Assembly: GCA_020057805.1 (NCBI GenBank)
Contig: JAGVFD010000054.1
Coordinates: 1-7,220 of the forward strand
Direction of reading: 5' to 3'
DNA: 7,220 nt
Source of the DNA: Sideroxydans sp.
GTDB lineage: Bacteria > Pseudomonadota > Gammaproteobacteria > Burkholderiales > Gallionellaceae
Shown here: positions 1 through 5,797 of the stretch, piece after piece
Layout of the letters: each line of letters starts with the position of its first letter
Position numbering within the stretch: position 1 is the stretch's first letter
Made by a program: the position numbers and the translations under genes
The notes under the pieces: generated by a model
Seen by the model: only the letters and a program-made list of their open reading frames with translations
What the model was told of the DNA's origin: nothing
Database searches by the model: none

Positions 1-54
1 CTTGTCGAGACGGAAGGCGGAAAGGGCAGATTTACCAATCGAGGTGAGGTGCAT
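1..54 (-). CDS. purL: PurL, phosphoribosylformylglycinamidine synthase (N-terminal fragment only)
   Basis: Only the first 18 codons are inside the window, and the gene runs off the left edge. The peptide is MHLTSIGKSALSAFRLDK. It matches the well-known PurL N-terminus (E. coli has a GSPALSAFRINKLL stretch near its start), notably the ALSAFR.(D/N)K core. PurL is a cytoplasmic enzyme of about 1,290 residues that makes FGAM from FGAR, ATP and glutamine in purine synthesis. The ATG at 54-52 is the only plausible start, because an in-frame TGA sits just upstream at 60-58. No convincing Shine-Dalgarno is visible before it. The gene is divergent from nnrD and shares a short promoter region with it. 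The identification rests on a short but distinctive match, and the rest of the gene cannot be checked here. Confidence 0.72.
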   Translation of the reverse strand, partial: MHLTSIGKSALSAFRLDK

Positions 55-158
55 AACTCAGTCACTTTAGGGCAATTAGAACGGGCGCAGATTATAATGC
101 AGGGCAACCCTACCCACTCATGGAAAACGTCATGGCTCGCCCACTCCTCACCTCGATT
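37..158. repeat. 13-bp exact inverted repeat flanking the divergent promoter
   Basis: The arm at 37-49 (AATCGAGGTGAGG) is the exact reverse complement of 146-158. Both arms lie inside the first codons of the divergent genes, so both proteins begin with a similar LTSI segment (PurL residues 3-6, NnrD LLTSIT). The arms are about 96 bp apart and the midpoint (97.5) is close to the -10 palindrome. The sequence between the arms is not otherwise symmetric. It could be a paired operator, a relic of a small inverted duplication, or chance. Confidence 0.45.
91..98. promoter_or_regulatory. Divergent purL/nnrD promoter region with a palindromic -10 box
   Basis: The octamer ATTATAAT is its own reverse complement, so a perfect TATAAT -10 hexamer reads on both strands (93-98 on plus, 96-91 on minus). 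For nnrD the expected start point is near 105, giving a 5' leader of about 15-27 nt. For purL it is near 84, giving a leader of about 30 nt. No good -35 hexamer is visible at 16-18 bp on either side, so an activator or a strong -10 may compensate. That the box is the promoter is inferred from its position between divergent genes. Confidence 0.55.
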
Positions 159-1067
159 ACCCAAAAGCAAGTCGCCGCCTTCCTCAAACCCCGCCCCGCC
201 GACAGCCATAAAGGCTTGTTTGGCACAGTCACCGTTATCGGCGGCGCTAACGGTATGGCAGGTGCAGCTTTGCTAGCAGGCCGCGCGGCGCTAAAGATGG
301 GCGCAGGCTGCGTACACGTTGGGCTGCTGGCGGATAACTCACCTGTGGTGGATGTGAATATGCCGGAACTAATGCTGCATTCGGCGGCGGATGCGTTGAA
401 GCGACTCCCTCACCCTGCCCTCTCACGCGGAGAGAAGGTTCAAGCGCCTGCGGCAGAGGGAAAAGAGAAAGCTCCCGCTGGGAGAGGGCTGGGTAATGTC
501 ATCGTCATTGGCTGCGGTCTAGGCCAAAGCCTTGCCGCACAAAAACTCCTGTACGACGCGATTCAACTCGACACTCCTTTGGTTTTAGATGCCGATGCGC
601 TCAACCTCATCGCCCTGCGACCTGACCTGCGCGGCATGCTACATGCGCGTAAAGCCGCGGCCGTGTTCACGCCTCACCCCGGTGAAGCCGCACGTTTATT
701 GGCTTGTAGCACCGAAGAGGTGCAAAAAGATAGGCCGCGCGCGACCTTGGGCTTGGTCAAAAAATTAGGAGGCAGTGTGGTATTGAAAGGCGCAGGCAGT
801 TTATGCGCCTCACGCGATGGCAAGCTATCCCTCAATCAAACAGGCAACGCGGGCATGAGCAGTGCAGGCATGGGCGATGTATTGAGCGGCATGATTGGTG
901 CCTTCCTTGCGCAAGGTTTAACTGCGGATGAAGCACTGTTGTTGGCGGTGTATCTGCATGGCGCGGCAGGCGATGCGCTAGCTAAACAAGCCGCGACACT
1001 GGGTATGAGCGCCACCGAAGTCACCGAGTGGGCGCGCTTTTTACTTAATCAACTGTCACCCCGCTAA
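120..1067 (+). CDS. nnrD: ADP-dependent NAD(P)H-hydrate dehydratase
   Basis: This protein (315 aa) repairs damaged cofactor: family members dehydrate the S-form of NADHX/NADPHX back to NAD(P)H using ADP, in the cytoplasm. It is a ribokinase-like fold without the NnrE epimerase domain to which E. coli YjeF is fused. Visible motifs are KGLFGTVTVIGG (31-42), PELM (82-85), IGCGLG (130-135), LDADALNLIA (156-165), TPHPGEAARLL (184-194) and GNAGMSSAGMGDVLSG (242-257), with the expected catalytic Asp at 253. Residues 95-125 are extra relative to the family and look like a translated palindromic repeat (separate entry). ATG 120 gives the longest protein. ATG 132 (MARPLLTSIT) is an equal or better candidate because GGAAAA lies 6-7 nt before it. 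It is the first gene of a rightward cluster with the DUF2937 and SpeE-like genes. Confidence 0.93.
   Translation: MENVMARPLLTSITQKQVAAFLKPRPADSHKGLFGTVTVIGGANGMAGAALLAGRAALKMGAGCVHVGLLADNSPVVDVNMPELMLHSAADALKRLPHPALSRGEKVQAPAAEGKEKAPAGRGLGNVIVIGCGLGQSLAAQKLLYDAIQLDTPLVLDADALNLIALRPDLRGMLHARKAAAVFTPHPGEAARLLACSTEEVQKDRPRATLGLVKKLGGSVVLKGAGSLCASRDGKLSLNQTGNAGMSSAGMGDVLSGMIGAFLAQGLTADEALLLAVYLHGAAGDALAKQAATLGMSATEVTEWARFLLNQLSPR
405..494. repeat. Palindromic dispersed-repeat-like insertion inside nnrD
   Basis: The segment opens with CTCCCTCACCCTGCCCTCTC and closes with the roughly complementary CTCCCGCTGGGAGAGGGCTG. The arms at about 413-434 and 471-493 pair imperfectly; GCCCTCTC at 417-424 and GAGAGGGC at 482-489 pair exactly. 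In the nnrD frame it reads RLPHPALSRGE, a peptide familiar from interspersed CCCTCACCC-type repeats mistranslated or inserted in many proteobacterial genes. Between the PELM and IG.GLG motifs this protein has about 24 residues more than E. coli YjeF, as judged from memory, which fits an in-frame insertion. Both reading frame and catalytic motifs survive. Confidence 0.72.
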
Positions 1068-1071
1068 AGGA
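1066..1071 (+). promoter_or_regulatory. Shine-Dalgarno of the DUF2937 gene, overlapping the nnrD stop
   Basis: AAAGGA overlaps the nnrD TAA (1065-1067) and lies 6 nt before the ATG at 1078. It fixes the start of the downstream gene and suggests translational coupling to nnrD. Confidence 0.7.
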
Positions 1072-1077
1072 TTCAGC

Positions 1078-1593
1078 ATGAATTTTTTGTACCGCTACCT
1101 TATCGTTATTGTGGCTTGTGTTGCGCTACTCATTGGCGTGCAAATTCCCAATTTGGTCGACCAGTATCAAAAACGCGTGGATGCCCATTTGCGCGAAGTG
1201 CTAGTGAACATTCAACCGTTCCAAGAAATCGCCAATAAATACTTTGCGGGCGACATGTCCAAGCTGGTGGAGATGCATCGCAGTAGCGCCGAAAAACCTT
1301 TTCAAGAAGAAGGCGCAGCCATCGAACAAATGCTGCAACGCAAGCTACGTTTTGAAAACGAGTTAGCTACATTAAATGCCAGTCTGCCGCGACAAGTCAT
1401 TCACGTGCTACTCCAAGGCGACAGCGAGATACTGTCCGAGGTGCGCAGCCAATACACCTATGCCGTGCCACTCAACCAAGATGCGCTCATCTTTGGTGCG
1501 GCGGGGGCGCTCATTATTTTGATAGCGGTCGAGTTGTTGTTTGCTTTGCTACGCCGTCTATTTTTCAAACGCAGCCCCACTCCCTCTCACTAA
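1078..1593 (+). CDS. DUF2937 family membrane protein, function unknown
   Basis: This is a 171-residue protein with a hydrophobic segment at about 5-24 and a second at about 136-160. Between them is a mostly helical, charged middle region containing QIPNLVDQYQKRVDAHL (22-38), IANKYFAGD (51-59) and NASLPRQV (100-107). This layout and these motifs match the DUF2937 family as I remember it, which is found in beta- and gammaproteobacteria and has no assigned function. The C-terminus is short and basic (RRLFFKRS). The predicted topology is two inner-membrane helices with a soluble loop of about 110 residues, but its side is uncertain. It starts 10 nt after nnrD with a good Shine-Dalgarno and stops 4 nt before the next start, so it is almost certainly cotranscribed with nnrD and the SpeE-like gene. 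No function is inferred from that. Confidence 0.8.
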   Translation: MNFLYRYLIVIVACVALLIGVQIPNLVDQYQKRVDAHLREVLVNIQPFQEIANKYFAGDMSKLVEMHRSSAEKPFQEEGAAIEQMLQRKLRFENELATLNASLPRQVIHVLLQGDSEILSEVRSQYTYAVPLNQDALIFGAAGALIILIAVELLFALLRRLFFKRSPTPSH

Positions 1594-1597
1594 ATTT

Positions 1598-2353
1598 ATG
1601 AGCTTCTCTATCGACATCAGCGAAGAAGCGGGCGTCCGCTATCTTCATTTCGGCACACGTTGGATTCAGGGTGCGATGCGTATCGCACGGCCTTGGAATC
1701 TGGAGTTGGAATACACCAAGGAGATGATGGCGAGTCTGCTGTTACGCGACGACAAACACTTTCCGCGCAAGGTGCTGCTCATCGGCCTTGGATGCGCGTC
1801 GCTTACCAAGTTTATCTACCGCAACCTGCCACTGGCACACATCACCGTGGTCGAGATTGAGCCGCTGGTGGTGGCAGCGGCGAAGACTTATTTCAAATTA
1901 CCAGAAGACGATAAACGCATCCATATCGTCATCGGTGATGGCGCGAAATATGTGGTGGAGACACAAAAACAGTTCGACCTCATCTTGGTGGATGGCTTTA
2001 ACCATCACGCGCATCCAGGAGACTTGAACACGCTGCCTTTCTACCAAGTGTGCCGCACACGATTAACTAATCAAGGTGTGTTAGGGGTGAACTTGATTGG
2101 CTTAAGTCGCGGCGTGCTAGGCGGCTTTGCTTATATCGCACAAGCGTTTGATGACCGTGCGCTGATGTTTCCCTCGTGCGACAGCGGCAACGTGATTGCC
2201 TTTGCAACGGCAGGCGATGAAATCAATATCCACCTGGAAGACATGCGAGAAAACGCCGTCGCACTCAAAGAAAAAACAGGATTAAATTTATTGCCTACCG
2301 TCACGCGGCTGATGCAAGCGCAAACCTGTTTAGGCGACATAATGAAGATTTAG
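1598..2353 (+). CDS. SpeE-like (spermidine synthase-related) methyltransferase-fold protein
   Basis: This 251-residue protein resembles polyamine aminopropyltransferases and related class I methyltransferases. Visible segments are RYLHFGTRWIQGAMRI (14-29), LELEYTKEMM (35-44), the nucleotide-binding turn VLLIGLGCASLTKF (59-72), VVEIEP (84-89) whose acidic residues fit ribose binding, IGDGAKYV (112-119) and FDLILVDGFNHHAHPGDL (126-143). In true spermidine synthases the first loop is GGGDG and the later one D-S-x-D-P. Here, aligned by eye, the GGGDG Asp is replaced by Cys and the second Asp by Asn135. The amine substrate site therefore looks altered and spermidine synthesis is doubtful. ATG 1598 is chosen because the homologous N-terminus begins there; an upstream TTG at 1541 would overlap DUF2937 by about 50 nt. 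No Shine-Dalgarno is visible, so translation probably depends on coupling to the upstream stop 4 nt away. Confidence 0.82.
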   Translation: MSFSIDISEEAGVRYLHFGTRWIQGAMRIARPWNLELEYTKEMMASLLLRDDKHFPRKVLLIGLGCASLTKFIYRNLPLAHITVVEIEPLVVAAAKTYFKLPEDDKRIHIVIGDGAKYVVETQKQFDLILVDGFNHHAHPGDLNTLPFYQVCRTRLTNQGVLGVNLIGLSRGVLGGFAYIAQAFDDRALMFPSCDSGNVIAFATAGDEINIHLEDMRENAVALKEKTGLNLLPTVTRLMQAQTCLGDIMKI

Positions 2354-2385
2354 TAAAAACTCAATAGAAATAAGGCGGTTGCGTG

Positions 2386-2391
2386 TAAAAT
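2386..2391 (+). promoter_or_regulatory. Probable -10 box of the H1-like gene
   Basis: TAAAAT is followed by a GC-rich CCGCGCC tract, as is common around transcription starts in these bacteria. The predicted start is near 2398-2400, giving a leader of about 75 nt. The -35 region is weak. No terminator is seen between the SpeE-like gene and this point, so read-through from upstream is also possible. Confidence 0.4.
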
Positions 2392-2401
2392 CCGCGCCTC
2401 A

Positions 2402-2436
2402 AGCAAGGTGAAATGCGCAATGTGCGTCTTCTTGCT
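2402..2436 (+). promoter_or_regulatory. Bulged stem-loop in the 5' leader of the H1-like gene
   Basis: AGCAAG (2402-2407) pairs exactly with CTTGCT (2431-2436). Inside it CGCA (2416-2419) pairs with TGCG (2423-2426) around a 3-nt loop, and a few A-U and G-U pairs extend the inner stem. A GTGA bulge (2408-2411) lies on the left side. There is no U-run after it, so it is not a terminator. It ends 22 nt before the Shine-Dalgarno (GAAAGG, 2459-2464). It may stabilise the mRNA or bind a regulator, but that is inference. Confidence 0.4.
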
Positions 2437-2473
2437 CACATATTGAAATGTTAATTTTGAAAGGTAGTGCATC

Positions 2474-2899
2474 ATGGCAACAACAAAAACACCCGCAGCA
2501 ACTCCTAAAAAACCCGCTGCAAAAGTAACCAAAACCAGCACGGTAAAAAAGACAGCCACTGCTCCCGCAGAAAAGAAAGTCGCCGCCCCTAAAGTGACCG
2601 CTAAAGCCACTACTAGCAAGGCCGCAACCACTCCTAAAGCCGTCGCCAAACCTGCTGTAAAAAAGGCCGCAGCCAGCGCTGAAAAAGCCGTCGCACCTAA
2701 AGTCGCTGCCGTTAAAAAAGTAGCGGTGAAGAAAGCCGTGACGAAAAAATCATCCCCTGCCCCAAGCGCTGAAGAACGCTATCGCATGGTGCAAGATGCC
2801 GCTTACTACTTGGCTGAAAAAAACAACTTCAAGAGCAGTGCGATGAGTTATTGGATTGCCGCAGAACGCGAAATCAACGAATTTTTGTCGGGCAAGTAA
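2474..2899 (+). CDS. Histone H1-like, lysine/alanine-rich protein with C-terminal DUF2934 domain
   Basis: This is a 141-residue protein in two parts. Residues 1-95 are low-complexity and almost entirely Ala, Lys, Thr, Pro and Val with very few acidic residues (for example VAVKKAVTKK). This resembles the tail of eukaryotic histone H1 and bacterial H1-like proteins that bind DNA or RNA by charge. Residues 98-139 (ERYRMVQDAAYYLAEKNNF then SYWIAAEREINEFL) match the short helical DUF2934 domain, with its conserved W-x-x-A-E-R-E ending. The start is supported by GAAAGG 9 nt before the ATG. It is monocistronic in appearance, with its own probable promoter and leader hairpin, and a 28-bp palindrome 8 nt after the stop. 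A nucleoid or nucleic-acid-binding role is likely but not proven, and the DUF2934 role is unknown. Confidence 0.85.
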   Translation: MATTKTPAATPKKPAAKVTKTSTVKKTATAPAEKKVAAPKVTAKATTSKAATTPKAVAKPAVKKAAASAEKAVAPKVAAVKKVAVKKAVTKKSSPAPSAEERYRMVQDAAYYLAEKNNFKSSAMSYWIAAEREINEFLSGK

Positions 2900-2907
2900 G
2901 TTACCCC

Positions 2908-2935
2908 AACTGACCAGCAGGCCTGCTGGTCAGTT
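2908..2935. terminator. Perfect 28-bp palindrome, probable bidirectional terminator
   Basis: The arms AACTGACCAGCAGG and CCTGCTGGTCAGTT are exact reverse complements with no spacer. As RNA they form a stem of 12 bp with a GGCC tetraloop in either direction. It starts 8 nt after the H1-like stop and includes the last codon (AAC) and TGA stop of the convergent DUF190 gene. Neither strand has a following U-tract, so it is not a canonical intrinsic terminator. It may act with Rho, as a 3' end-protecting hairpin, or as a weak terminator. Confidence 0.6.
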
Positions 2936-3247
2936 GCCTGTTACACCAAATTCAACCGCGTAACTCACATAGGTGAGCTTTAGTTTCTCTGCGTTAATCG
3001 CAGCGAGGAGTGCTTCTGCTTGCGCAGCATTCACCACGAACTCAACTTGCACAGGCAACTCGCCACCCAATTCAAAAAATAGTTCTGAATGCAAATGTCC
3101 GTGCTTGCCAAAACCTGCAATAGCACGAAATACTGAACCGCCGGGTAGGCCGAGTTGTTTGGCCTTCTCTAATAACCATTCAGATAAAAGTTTGCTGTGA
3201 TGGCGCTGATTTTCAGTCACGTAAAATTTCAGATAGACACCTTGCAT
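2930..3247 (-). CDS. DUF190 family PII-like protein, partner of CrcB
   Basis: This is a 105-residue cytoplasmic protein. The family signature is clear: LLEKAKQLGLPGGSVFRAIA (25-44) then GFGKHGHLHS (45-54), followed by a second alternating beta-alpha-beta half (PVQVEFVVNAAQAEALLAAI, 65-84). DUF190 proteins have a ferredoxin-like, PII-related fold, and genes for them often sit beside crcB; their exact role is not established. Here the gene follows crcB with one base between TGA and ATG, and its AGGAGG lies inside the last crcB codons, so the two are translationally coupled. That supports a role connected with fluoride export, perhaps sensing or regulating the channel (inference). The 3' end runs into the 28-bp palindrome. 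Confidence 0.88.
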   Translation of the reverse strand: MQGVYLKFYVTENQRHHSKLLSEWLLEKAKQLGLPGGSVFRAIAGFGKHGHLHSELFFELGGELPVQVEFVVNAAQAEALLAAINAEKLKLTYVSYAVEFGVTGN

Positions 3248-3248
3248 A

Positions 3249-3638
3249 TCACCCTCCTGACTGTAACCACTTGAACGTCTGTATGCCGAGCACCGTCATC
3301 AATAATGAGCCTCCCAAGTGCGCCGCGATGATGGCGCTTCCCCACGCATATTGACCACGCATCAAGAGGGTGACGGTCTCTGCCGAGAAGGTGGAGAAGG
3401 TGGTCAGCCCACCTAAAAATCCGGTGATGATGAACAAACGCCACTCGGGCGAAACGCTAGGATTTTGCATAAAAAACGCAATTGCCAAGCCAATTAAATA
3501 GCCCCCCACCAAATTGGCGGTGAGCGTACCCAAGGGCAATTCCGCCACCGTGGGATTGAGCCACAGCCCCAATCCCCAGCGTAACCATGCCCCTAATGCA
3601 GCACCGATTCCAATGGCGAGAAAGGCGTAGAACATCAT
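3249..3638 (-). CDS. crcB: Fluoride channel CrcB/FluC
   Basis: This 129-residue, four-helix inner-membrane protein has the normal length of the family. FluC forms a dual-topology dimer that lets F- leave the cell. Key residues are present: [10 protein letters not shown] (12-21), [12 protein letters not shown] (35-46) with Thr38 and Asn42 matching the pore Thr/Asn pair (T39/N43 in the Bordetella protein), and [13 protein letters not shown] (73-85) with Phe81 and Phe84 matching the phenylalanine box and the central sodium site. The gene begins with two consecutive ATGs 12 nt after the rimO stop and has no recognisable Shine-Dalgarno, so it probably depends on coupling to rimO. A single crcB copy implies a homodimer, unless another copy lies elsewhere. 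No fluoride riboswitch is visible before crcB or rimO. Confidence 0.95.
   Translation of the reverse strand: MMFYAFLAIGIGAALGAWLRWGLGLWLNPTVAELPLGTLTANLVGGYLIGLAIAFFMQNPSVSPEWRLFIITGFLGGLTTFSTFSAETVTLLMRGQYAWGSAIIAAHLGGSLLMTVLGIQTFKWLQSGG
3253..3258 (-). promoter_or_regulatory. Consensus Shine-Dalgarno of the DUF190 gene, within crcB
   Basis: On the minus strand AGGAGG lies 5 nt before the ATG at 3247 and forms part of the last two glycine codons of crcB, just before its TGA. It is the strongest ribosome binding site in the window, while crcB itself has none. This suggests the DUF190 protein may be made in excess of the channel. Confidence 0.75.
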
Positions 3639-3650
3639 CGTAAATTGGCG

Positions 3651-4964
3651 TTAAACCACTTCGCCCCACAAATCATGCTCATCCGAATCGGTGATTTTGA
3701 CCATCACAAATTCGCCCACTTCCAACTGTTCATCGTCGATGTACACCACGCCATCAATTTCAGGCGCATCCGCAGCGGTGCGGCCAATGGAGCCATCATC
3801 GTCCACATCGTCAATCAACACTTGAATAATCGTGCCGACTTTTTTCGCCAATTTTTCCGCGCTGATTTCTTCTTGCAGATACATCAAACGTGCCAACCTG
3901 TCTTCCTGTACTTCGGGGTCGATATGCTCGCCCAAGCCATTCGCCACTGCGCCTTCGACAGGTGAGTATTTGAATGCGCCCACGCGATCTAGCTGTGCAG
4001 CTTCGATAAAGTCGAGCAACTCTTCAAACTCTTCTTCCGTCTCGCCGGGAAAACCCACGATGAAGGTGCTACGTATCGTCAGGTTGGGGCATATCTCGCG
4101 CCAACCTTGAATGCGTTGCAGCATATTCTCGCTGCTGGCAGGACGGCGCATCGCTTTGAGAATACGTGCATTAGCATGTTGGAATGGAATGTCGAGGTAG
4201 GGTAGAACTTTTCCTTCCGCCATCAACGGGATGACCTCATCCACACTTTCGTACGGATAGACGTAGTGCAGACGTGTCCATACGCCCAGACTACCCAGCG
4301 CGCCCGCCAAATCTGTCATACGTGTTTTAAGTGGGCGACCATCCCAAAATCCTGTGCGGTATTTCACGTCAACGCCGTAAGCAGAAGTATCTTGCGAAAT
4401 CACCAGCAATTCTTTCACGCCCGACGCCACCAACTTCTCCGCTTCAGCCATCACCTCATGCACAGGCCGGCTCACCAGATCGCCACGTAATGCAGGAATA
4501 ATGCAGAAGGTGCAGCGGTGATTACAGCCCTCGGAAATTTTCAAATACGCAAAGTGTTGCGGGGTGAGGCGCACCCCTTGTGGCGGTACTAAATCAACAT
4601 AGGGGTCATGTAATTTGGGCAGGTGCAAATGCACCGCATCCATCACCGCTTCGGTCTCATGTGGGCCAGTGATGGCCAGCACCTTAGGGTGTGTCTTTTG
4701 AACGATGTCGCCCTTCGCACCCAAGCATCCGGTGACGATGACCTTGCCATTCTCTTGCAAGGCTTCACCAATCGCTTCCAACGATTCTGCCACCGCGCTG
4801 TCAATAAAGCCGCAGGTATTCACCACCACCAAATCGGCATCTTGATAACTCGGCGTGATTTCGTAACCCTCTGCGCGCATACGGGTGAGGATGTGTTCTG
4901 AATCAACCGTTGCCTTGGGACAACCGAGTGAGACGAAGCCAATTTTCGGTGCTGTTTTACTCAT
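3651..4964 (-). CDS. rimO: Ribosomal protein S12 methylthiotransferase RimO
   Basis: This 437-residue radical SAM enzyme adds a beta-methylthio group to a conserved aspartate of ribosomal protein S12 (Asp89 in E. coli). The N-terminal UPF0004 domain has its three cluster cysteines, Cys15 ([13 protein letters not shown]), Cys51 (VNTCGFID) and Cys80 (VTGCLG). The radical SAM triad is Cys147, Cys151 and Cys154 in [19 protein letters not shown]. The C-terminal TRAM domain spans about 370-437. ISQDTSAYG (189-197) and YPYE (236-239) are typical of RimO rather than MiaB. Length and motifs are complete. The start is supported by AAGGAA 6 nt before the ATG. It follows the outer-membrane gene by 55 nt and is followed after 12 nt by crcB, so rimO-crcB-DUF190 is a likely operon. 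Confidence 0.97.
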   Translation of the reverse strand: MSKTAPKIGFVSLGCPKATVDSEHILTRMRAEGYEITPSYQDADLVVVNTCGFIDSAVAESLEAIGEALQENGKVIVTGCLGAKGDIVQKTHPKVLAITGPHETEAVMDAVHLHLPKLHDPYVDLVPPQGVRLTPQHFAYLKISEGCNHRCTFCIIPALRGDLVSRPVHEVMAEAEKLVASGVKELLVISQDTSAYGVDVKYRTGFWDGRPLKTRMTDLAGALGSLGVWTRLHYVYPYESVDEVIPLMAEGKVLPYLDIPFQHANARILKAMRRPASSENMLQRIQGWREICPNLTIRSTFIVGFPGETEEEFEELLDFIEAAQLDRVGAFKYSPVEGAVANGLGEHIDPEVQEDRLARLMYLQEEISAEKLAKKVGTIIQVLIDDVDDDGSIGRTAADAPEIDGVVYIDDEQLEVGEFVMVKITDSDEHDLWGEVV

Positions 4965-5019
4965 GATGCTTTCCTTTGTTTATGCATGCCATTCAGGCAT
5001 TGTTTTGCGCAGCGATTGT

Positions 5020-5784
5020 TCAGCGTACTTGTCCAAGCAACATCGCCATGCCTGCGAACAGACTCAAGCGATGTGTGTTGCTACTGATTCCGGCAGAGAG
5101 CCCGGCATCGAATACCAAGCGGTTACTCCAGGCGTAACTGGATGCGAGTAACCATTGACTCTCAGGTTGCGTACCTTGACGCATTGCTCCCGACAGCTCA
5201 GCCATCACGCCCCACTTATCATTGACTGGACGAAACACCGTACCCGACCAACCATAACGATAGGCACTTTCATTCACTCCCGCCACGCCTAGCTTGGACA
5301 CGTTCATGTTCACATCCAAGTTGTGACCGCGAATGTTGCGGCTATAGACACCATTCAAAATCAAATCACTTTTACCACTCCCCAAACCTGAGGCGGCCGT
5401 CGGCGCTTTGATACCGTACTCCAACCCCAAAGCCGCGAGGTCACTTACAACAAAGCGATGCTTCAGCAACAGCGTGGTATCACCCGCGCCAGAAAGTCTT
5501 GGGGTATTTGCATCGGCTTGCGAAATAAAGGCATCACCGCCCACGAGCACACCAAAATCAGGTGTGAGTGCGAATTTGGCTAGATACAGTAGATTGCTTT
5601 GCGTAGAACCATCCTTACCTTCTTGCCTGGCAACGCCCGTTTCAAAATCAATCCAACCGGGGATAGGCAATGCAGCTGAATTGGTGACGGTAGGACGATA
5701 TGGGGTGACGCTGGGCTCTTCAGCGAAGGCGATATTGGCGCAACACATCAGGGAAACGACACACAGCAATGAAAAACGATTCAT
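5020..5784 (-). CDS. Putative outer-membrane beta-barrel protein (MetA-pathway/transporter-like)
   Basis: From the ATG at 5784 this is a 254-residue protein. It has a signal peptide MNRFSLLCVVSLMCCANIAFA, probably cut before EEPS, and no lipobox. The rest is alternating polar/hydrophobic strands rich in Gly and aromatics, with LPIPGWIDFETGVARQ near the mature start and GAGDTTLLLKHRF in the middle. This is typical of the family annotated as MetA-pathway of phenol degradation or putative outer-membrane transporters. The C-terminus is LLGQVR and lacks the usual terminal aromatic of Bam substrates. ATG 5784 is preferred over ATG 5793 because GAGGGG is too close to 5793 but 9-10 nt from 5784, and because the signal peptide is cleaner. 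It follows the ZIP gene by 4-13 nt, so the two are probably cotranscribed. The substrate is unknown. Confidence 0.75.
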   Translation of the reverse strand: MNRFSLLCVVSLMCCANIAFAEEPSVTPYRPTVTNSAALPIPGWIDFETGVARQEGKDGSTQSNLLYLAKFALTPDFGVLVGGDAFISQADANTPRLSGAGDTTLLLKHRFVVSDLAALGLEYGIKAPTAASGLGSGKSDLILNGVYSRNIRGHNLDVNMNVSKLGVAGVNESAYRYGWSGTVFRPVNDKWGVMAELSGAMRQGTQPESQWLLASSYAWSNRLVFDAGLSAGISSNTHRLSLFAGMAMLLGQVR

Positions 5785-5797
5785 CTCAAACATCCCC

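Noticed and set aside
836..1024. Antisense open frame across nnrD
   Set aside because: It lies wholly opposite the conserved catalytic region of nnrD and the predicted peptide is composition-biased with no recognisable domain.
1541..1597. TTG-initiated N-terminal extension of the SpeE-like protein
   Set aside because: It overlaps the DUF2937 C-terminus, has no Shine-Dalgarno and adds residues that do not resemble the family; ATG 1598 fits the conserved N-terminus.
3645..3965. Open frame opposite the 3' end of rimO
   Set aside because: It is antisense to the TRAM domain coding region, with no domain signature; a shadow frame.
4986..5000. ATGCC/GGCAT hairpin between the outer-membrane gene and rimO, considered as a terminator
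   Set aside because: The stem is only 5 bp and no U-tract follows on the minus strand, so a terminator call is not supported.
4965..5019. Fluoride riboswitch upstream of the rimO-crcB cluster
   Set aside because: The 55-nt space is too short and shows none of the conserved riboswitch elements that I could recognise.
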